This document shows, one piece after another, positions 13,966 through 19,055 of a stretch of 20,686 bases of DNA. A model generated the notes under the pieces. That model was not told where the DNA came from and did no database searches. It worked only from the letters and a program-made list of their open reading frames with translations. Origin of the DNA: Candidatus Pacearchaeota archaeon (lineage in GTDB: Archaea; Nanobdellota; Nanobdellia; Pacearchaeales; GW2011-AR1); the NCBI GenBank assembly GCA_002687255.1, contig NYZR01000009.1:3485-24170 (forward strand), in the 5' to 3' direction. A program made the translations under genes and the position numbers. The stretch's first letter is position 1; the number at the start of each line of letters is the position of its first letter.

Positions 13966-14098
13966 ATGTTCGCTCCTGCTTCCACAGGCTTGGGAAGCTC
14001 TGCTTCACATTGTCTACAGAAGCATCAGCTGTAATTCTTTCTTGCTTCTGTATGCTCGAGATGTTTCTCATCTCGATGTCTGTGGATGTGTCTGCCAT
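13958..14098 (-). CDS. upstream ORF in the EF2 leader, built from duplicated EF2 N-terminal sequence
   Basis: ATG 14098 opens 46 codons ending at TGA 13960-13958, overlapping the EF2 start by 8 nt in another frame. The peptide begins MADTSTD, identical to the first seven residues of EF2. It contains a second version of the unit (ADASVDNVK, compare EF2 ADTSTDNVK) and two KQER segments, so it is two 22-23-residue repeats. A TATA box at 14139-14146 would start the transcript about 19 nt before it. It may be a leader peptide affecting EF2 translation or only a leftover duplication. Confidence 0.4.
   Translation of the reverse strand: MADTSTDIEMRNISSIQKQERITADASVDNVKQSFPSLWKQERTYG
14056..14076 (-). 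promoter_or_regulatory. 8-bp hairpin within the EF2 leader
   Basis: TCGAGATG (14056-14063) and CATCTCGA (14069-14076) are exact complements around a 5-nt loop, inside the uORF. A second 6-bp stem, GCTTCC/GGAAGC (13978-13998), ends just before the GGAG motif of EF2. Confidence 0.5.
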
Positions 14099-14138
14099 GT
14101 TTTAATCCTGTTAAGATGAAGGGTCATGCGAAAAGAGG

Positions 14139-14146
14139 TTTTTAAA
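14139..14146 (-). promoter_or_regulatory. TATA box of the EF2 transcript
   Basis: TTTAAAAA on the minus strand overlaps the stop of the upstream C39-like gene. The predicted start near 14117 gives EF2 a leader of about 150 nt, which is unusual for this window. Confidence 0.5.
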
Positions 14147-14759
14147 CTTTCACCTTCTTTACCACAACAACATCTTCATCAGTCCCTTTCGCCGTCCTCG
14201 CTTTCTCAAATACATCTCTCGGAATGGCATAAAATGCTCTCGCATCACCAGGCCCAGAGTCATGAACAAACACGTTCCTCTCATCATATCCCACAATCGG
14301 AACAATATGGCCCTGATATCCTTCCTTACCCGTAATCTTATTCCAGTCTAGCAACACAATCACCAGAGAATCCTCTGCCAACAAACTAAGCAGCTCCTCA
14401 AGCTCAAAATCCTTCTCTGATAAGGAGACACCAAGCTCCCGACAGTCTTTCACAAGTTGTTCCATTTTTACTTTTGCCGCATCTGCTCCGGCAGTATGCT
14501 CTTGGTAATATGCTTCCTCAAAATGCTCCTCGTTGATCCCCAAAACCAACGAGAAAAACCCTGCCTCAAAACCAAACTTTGCTGCCGCCCGAGCCAAACC
14601 TGCAGTCCATGTCACACCATCGTCTTCTGGTAAACATTCAGCCCTAATTTCATCCAACTCTTTCTCCACACCAAAATACCTCAAGACCATATCCAACGCC
14701 ACAGGCCCACAATCAGTGCCCCTACTTGTATTCTCCACAAAAGGAACCTCAAGCTTCAC
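14142..14759 (-). CDS. C39-like cysteine peptidase-fold protein
   Basis: The 205-residue chain has the C39-like layout: a Cys at a helix start in GTDCGPVALDMVLRYFG (C17), His in GHIVPIVGYD (H151) and Asp in VFVHDSG (D167). In the family this triad cuts peptides, often leader peptides after double Gly, or acts in related amidases. Unlike exporter-linked C39 domains it is stand-alone, with no signal peptide or membrane span, so it is probably cytoplasmic. It starts with GTG, overlaps the previous gene by 11 nt, and has GGAG 7 nt before the start. Its place between ribosomal and elongation factor genes is unusual. Confidence 0.75.
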   Translation of the reverse strand: MKLEVPFVENTSRGTDCGPVALDMVLRYFGVEKELDEIRAECLPEDDGVTWTAGLARAAAKFGFEAGFFSLVLGINEEHFEEAYYQEHTAGADAAKVKMEQLVKDCRELGVSLSEKDFELEELLSLLAEDSLVIVLLDWNKITGKEGYQGHIVPIVGYDERNVFVHDSGPGDARAFYAIPRDVFEKARTAKGTDEDVVVVKKVKV

Positions 14760-15174
14760 GTTGCAGCTCCTTCAAACACACCGAAAACTCCAATGCCTTA
14801 TCCTTCCCCGAGAATCCATGAGCATGCAACCACGCCCGCATCCCATACTTCACTTCAGCAAGCCTCCTCACCTGATCCAAAGCAAGCCCTCTCTTCTCTA
14901 GCTCTCCTGCAAAATACTCCAAAACTCCAGAAAGCTTTTCCAAACATTCCCGATACGCAGGATGTTTGGTGTATCTCAACTCCACCAACTCTTTCTGAAG
15001 AAGAATGTCCGCCACCTCGAACAGAAAATTGATCTTTTTCTCCTCAGTCCGATCCGCATCAAACTGCCTCATCTTCTCGATGGCCTCTCCAAACTCAGTC
15101 TTCACTTCTCGACCCCTTTTCTGATCAATATACGTCGGCGTGAACGTGTGCACATCAACAAAACCATCTCCCAA
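14749..15174 (-). CDS. hypothetical helical protein, 141 aa (start uncertain)
   Basis: Unrecognised. After a beta-like start (DGFVDVHTFTPTYID) the rest is helical and charged. The only in-frame start near the edge is TTG at 15174; no GGAG or TATA box fits it well. Sense-like coding continues upstream in this frame to a TAG at 15213-15211. The frame overlaps the preceding gene by 73 nt in the -1 frame, and in that overlap this frame looks the more protein-like. It may therefore be the C-terminal part of that gene, separated by a frameshift. The 3' end overlaps the C39-like gene by 11 nt. Confidence 0.55.
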   Translation of the reverse strand: MGDGFVDVHTFTPTYIDQKRGREVKTEFGEAIEKMRQFDADRTEEKKINFLFEVADILLQKELVELRYTKHPAYRECLEKLSGVLEYFAGELEKRGLALDQVRRLAEVKYGMRAWLHAHGFSGKDKALEFSVCLKELQREA

Positions 15175-15875
15175 CCACGAGTCATAATGCTGTCTTCTCC
15201 AACCAATCTCCTAGAAGGTCTCAGAGTATAAATCACTTCTATGCTTTCCTGCAAACTGCCAATAGAGCGAAGCATCTCCTGCATCTGCACCTCGCTCAAC
15301 TCATTCTTCTCCTCAGAAGTATCCTGATACATCTTATCCAAGATCTGTTGCAGCGCAGACAATAACTTCCCAAGCTGCTGCTTTCGCTTGATCAATGTCT
15401 CCGGCGCAATGGTCTTCTCCAATCTTTTATTCACATGCATCACAGAATTCCTAAACACCGAGATCGCCTTCAAGTCTTCCTTCAACTTTCCCTTGGTGTC
15501 ATATTCCTGCTGCCACTCACCCACCTCACGTTCCAAAAATTCAACAACAAGCTCCTTCAGGTTCTTATCATTCAACAAAGCAACATCTGTCCCCATCTTC
15601 TCATGAATCCGAAACAGCCGACTCTCAAACTCAGACAACTGAATGAAAAAAAGAATCCGCACCGGTCGCTTAAAGAACGACGCCGTCTGAACATATTTCC
15701 CACCTCCAAGATCAACCACTTCACACGTATCCAGAATATCGATCGTGTCCCAGATCGGCGTCTCCGGATTTCTGTGTAACGACTTCCCTTCAAACTGTCG
15801 TTCCCGAGCCAGAAGATCTAGCGTAAACTGGTTAGACACTCTTGAGAAAAACTTCTCAAATTCTCCAGGATACAT
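15102..15875 (-). CDS. hypothetical protein with HEPN-like RNxxxH motif
   Basis: From ATG 15875 the product is 257 residues. An N-terminal mixed region is followed by helices carrying AISVFRNSVMHVNKRLE, where R142 and H147 form the Rx4H pattern of HEPN domains. Many HEPN proteins are RNases in toxin or defence systems, others have lost activity. A longer start at 15896 exists, but a TATA box at 15896-15904 sits 25 bp before ATG 15875. The last 40 or so residues are rich in Arg and look unlike real protein where they overlap the next gene, so the true C terminus may lie in the other frame. Confidence 0.6.
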   Translation of the reverse strand: MYPGEFEKFFSRVSNQFTLDLLARERQFEGKSLHRNPETPIWDTIDILDTCEVVDLGGGKYVQTASFFKRPVRILFFIQLSEFESRLFRIHEKMGTDVALLNDKNLKELVVEFLEREVGEWQQEYDTKGKLKEDLKAISVFRNSVMHVNKRLEKTIAPETLIKRKQQLGKLLSALQQILDKMYQDTSEEKNELSEVQMQEMLRSIGSLQESIEVIYTLRPSRRLVGEDSIMTRGWEMVLLMCTRSRRRILIRKGVEK

Positions 15876-15895
15876 AAGAACGAACCACTCCCTCA

Positions 15896-15904
15896 TTTAA
15901 TAAA
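15896..15904 (-). promoter_or_regulatory. TATA box of the HEPN-like gene
   Basis: TTTATTAAA on the minus strand, 25 bp before ATG 15875, in the gap after rps7. The insert between rps7 and EF2 therefore seems to have its own promoter. Confidence 0.55.
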
Positions 15905-15910
15905 TGTTTC

Positions 15911-16519
15911 TTACCGAGCAGAATCCGCCTGCTTCTCCGCATCATTCTTTTTCATCAAAGAAAAACTCTCCATATTCCCATCCGCCGCCAACATAATCTC
16001 ATTAGCCAGAGCCTGCACCATTTTCGTCTTCTTCCCGAAACTCTTTCCATACGCTCCTTGCACAAACCATCGCAACGCCAAGTCAACCCGACGCAAAGGA
16101 GCACAGTCCACAGCCTGAGGATACCGAGCCCCAGCAATCTCCAGAATAGTAATCTCATCCCGAGGCGAACCATTTTCTATAGCAGTAACCAACACCTGCA
16201 ACGGGTCTTTGCCCGTCTTCTCCGCAATCAAAGCCATAGCATCCAACACCAACTTCATATTCTTGTTCCACTTACCAGTCCCCCACGAAGTCATGATCTT
16301 ATGCTTCTTCCCGACATGACCAGGAACCGCCAACCTATTCGCAAGCCTCTCCAGAATATGCGTCTTCGCCTTCCCGAACTTCGCCTGCTGCGGCCTGCCA
16401 AAAGTTTTAGCAACAATAATCCCATCCAAACCTAAGTAAGGAACCATCGCAGGATCCTTGATCTCAATCTTGCTCCCATCAAACCGATCGAACACTTGTA
16501 ATGCTTCTTGCTCGGCCAT
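15911..16519 (-). CDS. rps7: ribosomal protein uS7 (S7/S5e family)
   Basis: The 202-residue protein matches archaeal/eukaryotic uS7. It has the archaeal N-terminal extension, VPGHVGKKHKIMTSWGTGKWNKNMKLV, then the conserved core KDPLQVLVTAIENGSPRDEITILEIAGARYPQAVDCAPLRRVDLALRW in consecutive segments. It nucleates assembly of the small-subunit head on 16S rRNA. Its start overlaps the stop of the 85-aa gene as TAATG, and the order rps12-(unknown)-rps7 keeps the str arrangement with one insertion. Confidence 0.95.
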   Translation of the reverse strand: MAEQEALQVFDRFDGSKIEIKDPAMVPYLGLDGIIVAKTFGRPQQAKFGKAKTHILERLANRLAVPGHVGKKHKIMTSWGTGKWNKNMKLVLDAMALIAEKTGKDPLQVLVTAIENGSPRDEITILEIAGARYPQAVDCAPLRRVDLALRWFVQGAYGKSFGKKTKMVQALANEIMLAADGNMESFSLMKKNDAEKQADSAR

Positions 16520-16761
16520 TACACACGCCTCGCTTGAAGATCAACAACAACACCCTCTACCGGTGGAGCGAATAACTCAGGCCTGCCAACAACAGGAATC
16601 TCTTTCTCGAGATACTGATATCTTGTTGGAACAAACATATCAGATTCTCCAGCAAGACCTATTTCCCTCTGCAAACCCAAAGAAAGAAGCTGACGACAAA
16701 CACGGTCTTTATTATCAGGGGTAAGAATCATCAGATTTTTTTCTGGAGCAAGAATCATCAT
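16519..16761 (-). CDS. hypothetical protein, ~80 aa, inserted between rps12 and rps7
   Basis: Unrecognised. Two adjacent ATGs (16761, 16758) follow the rps12 stop by one base (TAAG-ATG-ATG). A frame start at 16782 overlaps rps12 and is less likely. The product begins MMILAPEKNLMILTPDN and ends VVVDLQARRV, without signal peptide or membrane span. Its stop overlaps the rps7 start as TAATG, so it is translated from the same mRNA as both ribosomal proteins. A tie to ribosome assembly is suggested only by position. Confidence 0.65.
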   Translation of the reverse strand: MMILAPEKNLMILTPDNKDRVCRQLLSLGLQREIGLAGESDMFVPTRYQYLEKEIPVVGRPELFAPPVEGVVVDLQARRV

Positions 16762-16762
16762 C

Positions 16763-17185
16763 TTATCGCCGCCCCTTCTCAATCTTCCCCGTCACCAGAC
16801 GAGCCAAAGGCTGATCGTTCACCTTAATCACCTGAAATCGAATCCCTCGAATGTCCCCTTTAGACCGCCCCTGCTTCCCCCCAATCCGTTCGATGACGAC
16901 TTCATCGTGCTCATCGATAAACTTCTGCCCGAGATTCCCCGGAATAAACGCCCCAACCTGAATCCCATTCTTCACCAACTGCACCTTGCAACACTTCCTC
17001 ATCGCAGAGTTCGGCTGCGCCGCCTCTTTCTGAAACTTCTCAATAACAATCCCCTTCGCCTGCCAGCTCCGACCAATCGGATCAGACTTAATCTTCAGTC
17101 CCTTCGCCCGAGCCTTAAACGTCTTCTGCTGCCATCGAGCCTTCTTCCGGTTCTTCTTCAGCTTCAGAGCACTTAACAATCCCAT
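16763..17185 (-). CDS. rps12: ribosomal protein uS12 (S12/S23e family)
   Basis: The 140-residue protein has the uS12 core: KGIVIEKFQKEAAQPNSAMRK, the decoding-site loop QPNSAMRKCCKVQL, then VGAFIPGNLG and GDIRGIRFQVIKVN. It sits at the decoding centre and affects accuracy. The N terminus (MGLLSALKLKKNRKKARW) is the archaeal type. A TATA box at 17207-17214 is 26 bp before the ATG, so the mRNA is probably leaderless. In most archaea nusA lies immediately upstream; here two other genes separate them. Confidence 0.95.
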   Translation of the reverse strand: MGLLSALKLKKNRKKARWQQKTFKARAKGLKIKSDPIGRSWQAKGIVIEKFQKEAAQPNSAMRKCCKVQLVKNGIQVGAFIPGNLGQKFIDEHDEVVIERIGGKQGRSKGDIRGIRFQVIKVNDQPLARLVTGKIEKGRR

Positions 17186-17206
17186 ACTACTCCCTACAAA
17201 GAATGG

Positions 17207-17214
17207 TTTTTAAA
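17207..17214. promoter_or_regulatory. TATA box shared by rps12 and a divergent gene
   Basis: TTTTTAAA on the plus strand is TTTAAAAA on the minus. It is 26 bp before the rps12 ATG and 31 bp before the divergent ATG at 17242. No other TATA-like box lies in the 56-bp gap. Confidence 0.6.
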
Positions 17215-17241
17215 GATTCGCCTTCATCAAATAGGGTGAAA

Positions 17242-17724
17242 ATGGAAGAAGCAGACGCCATTATCCTTGTGCATATCGATTGGGAAGGAGACAGAGAACT
17301 CGACGAAGGCCAAATAGATAGACTGAGGAACAGACAAACAAGCGTAGCAAAAAGAGCAACGCAGCTCGGATCTAAATACGAAATGCCGATTTTCGTGATC
17401 CCAACATTCGAGGAAGAAGAGTGTCTCGCCCTATTCGATTCAAGCATAACAGACCCTTGGAGAATGGTGCCTCATGAGATGTATAACCGCCCACAACCTC
17501 TCCTCGCACGCATCGCTCAAACCACACACAGGAAAATAGAAGATCTCTTTCTCATAAACGGTGGCGCAATCCGTCATCTCTGCGTAGCATCCCTCGGCTA
17601 CCGAACGGCGAGAACCTACGAAGGCCCTCCTTACGATCCGAAAGAAGAACCTGCTGAAGAAACCCCAACAAGAAGAGCCTCACGATCACAAGTAATCGAT
17701 GAAATCACGATTTCAAAGATCTAG
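17242..17724 (+). CDS. hypothetical protein, possibly a divergent isochorismatase-fold protein
   Basis: From ATG 17242 the product is 160 residues. AIILVHIDWEGD near the start and LFLINGGAIRHLCVASLGYRTA near residue 115-135 resemble the first strand Asp and the Cys-containing segment of isochorismatase-type cysteine hydrolases. A clear central Lys has not been located, and the protein is short with a polar Pro/Glu-rich tail, so the resemblance may be structural only. The frame also has an ATG at 17203, but that would include the TATA box. It is the only plus-strand gene in the str region and diverges from rps12. Confidence 0.6.
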   Translation: MEEADAIILVHIDWEGDRELDEGQIDRLRNRQTSVAKRATQLGSKYEMPIFVIPTFEEEECLALFDSSITDPWRMVPHEMYNRPQPLLARIAQTTHRKIEDLFLINGGAIRHLCVASLGYRTARTYEGPPYDPKEEPAEETPTRRASRSQVIDEITISKI

Positions 17725-17923
17725 AAACATTTTTGAAGAATCCACACTTAGAAAAGGCATGAACTATGCGCCAGGAGCACAGCTCAGGGTCTGGGACTTC
17801 CGAGACCAAGAACAAACCAATCATCCCCCCATTGCTAACAAAATAATGTCTGCTAAAACCCCAATCAAGCCACTTCCTCAGCTCTTGAGTATCTCCCTTA
17901 TTCCACGCCTGAAATCCTATCAT
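17705..17923 (-). CDS. hypothetical protein, 72 aa
   Basis: Unrecognised. The product begins MIGFQAWNKGDTQELRKWLDWG, has several Trp and Cys and a strand-like SNGGMIGLFLVSEV, and ends in a basic tail. Support comes from a TATA box at 17947-17954, 27 bp before ATG 17923. The frame opens at 17965, but the first 14 codons contain that TATA box. The last 20 bases overlap the end of the convergent plus-strand gene. It could be a chance frame. Confidence 0.42.
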   Translation of the reverse strand: MIGFQAWNKGDTQELRKWLDWGFSRHYFVSNGGMIGLFLVSEVPDPELCSWRIVHAFSKCGFFKNVSRSLKS

Positions 17924-17946
17924 CGACCCTTCTCGTTTATTGGACT

Positions 17947-17954
17947 CTTTATAC
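17947..17954 (-). promoter_or_regulatory. TATA box of the 72-aa frame
   Basis: GTATAAAG on the minus strand, centred 27 bp before ATG 17923. Confidence 0.4.
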
Positions 17955-18040
17955 CTCCTTTGCATCGTATCTTCCTGGACGACATCAATCCTTCAGCGCT
18001 GCACTGAGAGCATTCAAAGAGTTTCACCCCCTAGCGTCTG

Positions 18041-18454
18041 TCAAATGACTTTCAGATCAACCCGAAACACACCACGAACGATCTCCTTTAACTCCTCAAG
18101 CCTCTTCTTATGCCTCCCCAAAAGCCCTGCCTTATTCTGCATGTTCCCTGCCTTAATCACCAACTCTCCGTCCTTAATCTCTGCCGACGTGAACTCCACA
18201 GGCGCCACAATCGAAGAAACAAACTTAGAAACCCCATTCTCAGCAGCCTCCTCAATAATCTTCACCTTCCTCCCTAACTTCACCTGGATAGCCTTCACAT
18301 GCTTCGCCCCCGGCCCGATCGCCTTCGCAACCATACTCTTCGGCACCGCAAAGAACACCGTATTATTATGAACAAAACACTTACTCGTCTTCACCTTCGT
18401 CGCCTGATCCAAGACGTTAATATACCTCATCGTCTGCATCGTCAACACGGCCAT
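18041..18454 (-). CDS. nusA: archaeal NusA-like KH-domain transcription factor
   Basis: From ATG 18454 the product is 137 residues, the short archaeal NusA form that has only the two KH domains. The KH1 loop is visible as AKAIGPGAKHVKAIQ; the second KH is degenerate, with GLLGRHKKRLEELKEI. It binds RNA and is thought to affect transcription elongation or termination. GGAGG at 18464-18468 is nine bases from ATG 18454, which favours this start over GTG 18460. It lies between rpoA and rps12 as in other archaea, but the usual L30e gene upstream is missing. The leader is highly structured. Confidence 0.9.
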   Translation of the reverse strand: MAVLTMQTMRYINVLDQATKVKTSKCFVHNNTVFFAVPKSMVAKAIGPGAKHVKAIQVKLGRKVKIIEEAAENGVSKFVSSIVAPVEFTSAEIKDGELVIKAGNMQNKAGLLGRHKKRLEELKEIVRGVFRVDLKVI

Positions 18455-18521
18455 CAGCACGCACCTCCAATTCCGAGTGCTGATGGAGCTGATGATTGTA
18501 GATCAGCAAGAACCATCAGCT
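18451..18521 (-). promoter_or_regulatory. nusA leader with four mutually complementary segments
   Basis: In transcript order: A AGCTGATGG (18521-18513), B CATCAGCT (18494-18487), C CCATCAGCAC (18486-18477), D GTGCTGATGG (18460-18451). A:B is an exact 8-bp pair and C:D an exact 10-bp pair. A:C (8 bp) and B:D (7 bp) are alternatives. D contains the nusA ATG and the C:D loop holds GGAGG, so C:D would hide the start and A:C would free it. This is a plausible two-state switch; the sensed signal is unknown. Confidence 0.55.
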
Positions 18522-18566
18522 ACACAAACCTCCGTGCATAAATCCTAAGAAAAGAGCAGTCACCAT
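18516..18566 (-). CDS. 16-codon uORF in the nusA leader
   Basis: ATG 18566 encodes MVTALFLGFMHGGLCS and stops at TGA 18518-18516, inside segment A of the nusA leader. The TATA box at 18600-18607 predicts a transcript start about 12 nt before this ATG. A ribosome at the stop would cover segment A, favouring C:D. Whether it is translated is unknown; the frame is short and could be chance. Confidence 0.35.
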   Translation of the reverse strand: MVTALFLGFMHGGLCS

Positions 18567-18599
18567 AAGTAGTATCTTACTAGTCCGTCCCAATGATCG

Positions 18600-18607
18600 T
18601 ATATAAA
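18600..18607 (-). promoter_or_regulatory. TATA box of nusA
   Basis: TTTATATA on the minus strand predicts a start near 18578 and a leader of about 124 nt. On the plus strand it reads TATATAAA, so transcription the other way is possible. Confidence 0.6.
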
Positions 18608-18608
18608 C

Positions 18609-18707
18609 CTTGCGCTAGTGTCCGCAAGATTTATGCAAGCGAACCTCTCATATGTTCGAGGTTCGCTGCACCGAAGTTCGCAAACACAAGAGCGAACTTC
18701 GTGTGCT
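18609..18707 (-). ncRNA. candidate structured small RNA, three perfect hairpins
   Basis: Three exact inverted repeats lie in a row: CTTGCG/CGCAAG (18609-18628, 8-nt loop), AGCGAACCTC/GAGGTTCGCT (18638-18667, 10-nt loop) and CGAAGTTCGC/GCGAACTTCG (18672-18701, 10-nt loop). The two long stems share the core GCGAAC(C/T)TC. A TTTTATAC box at 18729-18736 would start a minus-strand RNA near 18707, just before the first hairpin. The strand is a guess, since hairpins are symmetric. It may instead be a terminator or processing region after rpoA. Confidence 0.4.
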
Positions 18708-18728
18708 CGAGAATCTCAGACTCTCGTT

Positions 18729-18736
18729 GTATAAAA
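18729..18736 (-). promoter_or_regulatory. TATA-like box before the three-hairpin element
   Basis: TTTTATAC on the minus strand, about 25 bp before the first hairpin arm. Confidence 0.35.
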
Positions 18737-18752
18737 CTATCTCCAGGAAAAA

Positions 18753-19055
18753 TCAACCAACTCTTGCCAAAGCCACAGAAACGCCAAGTCGCTCTTCCCA
18801 GGGAAGGGGTTTCCATCCAACTTCAGCATTCCTTCGGTTCGGGAAACCAAAAACTCGAGCGCCGGGAGATCTTTTCAATTCCTCAAAAACAGTCCGAGCA
18901 ACACCTTCGATCACGACAGCAGAATCTTTATCGGCAGCATAATGTAAACTCCAGGAAGAACTTCCATTCCCGTCATACGTTCCAACACTAATACAACGAT
19001 TCACTCCATCAGGACTAGGCTGCTCAAAATACCGAATCACAGGCCTCTCGCTCAT
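18753..19055 (-). CDS. hypothetical protein, 100 aa, coupled to rpoA
   Basis: Unrecognised. The protein starts MSERPVIRYFEQPSPDG, has strand-like segments (CISVGTYDGNG, WSLHYAADKDSAVVIEG) and a helix (VARTVFEELKRS). There is no signal peptide or membrane span. Its ATG overlaps the rpoA stop as ATGA, so it is translationally coupled to RNA polymerase. In other archaea this place is held by the L30e gene; this protein does not resemble L30e. Confidence 0.7.
   Translation of the reverse strand: MSERPVIRYFEQPSPDGVNRCISVGTYDGNGSSSWSLHYAADKDSAVVIEGVARTVFEELKRSPGARVFGFPNRRNAEVGWKPLPWEERLGVSVALARVG

Larger units (their letters stand above)
13918..14098 (-). repeat. three copies of the EF2 5' end at 66-67 nt spacing
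   Basis: The GCx codon after the start (GCA, GCT, GCT) begins at 14095, 14029 and 13962. Each copy reads as Ala-Asp-x-Ser-x-Asp. Copies 2 and 3 are alike over about 50 nt, including the preceding GAAGCAxGA segment. The first interval is 66 nt (in frame) and the second 67 nt, so copy 3, the real EF2 start, is out of frame with the first two. Confidence 0.6.

Noticed and set aside
15108..15118. A-AAA-GGG as a programmed -1 slippery site
   Set aside because: The heptamer does not follow X-XXY-YYZ, and the upstream frame already looks non-coding before it, so a shift there would not restore a sensible protein.
17699..18007. 102-codon plus-strand frame
   Set aside because: It begins inside the end of another gene, has no promoter and is antisense to a frame with a well-placed TATA box.
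18609..18701. tRNA or CRISPR repeats
   Set aside because: There is no cloverleaf, no T-loop signature and no acceptor stem. There are only inverted repeats, without regularly spaced direct repeats and unique spacers.
18631..18816. 61-codon minus-strand frame after the rpoA-coupled gene
   Set aside because: It overlaps the 100-aa gene and runs through both perfect hairpins, with no ribosome site or TATA box at its start.
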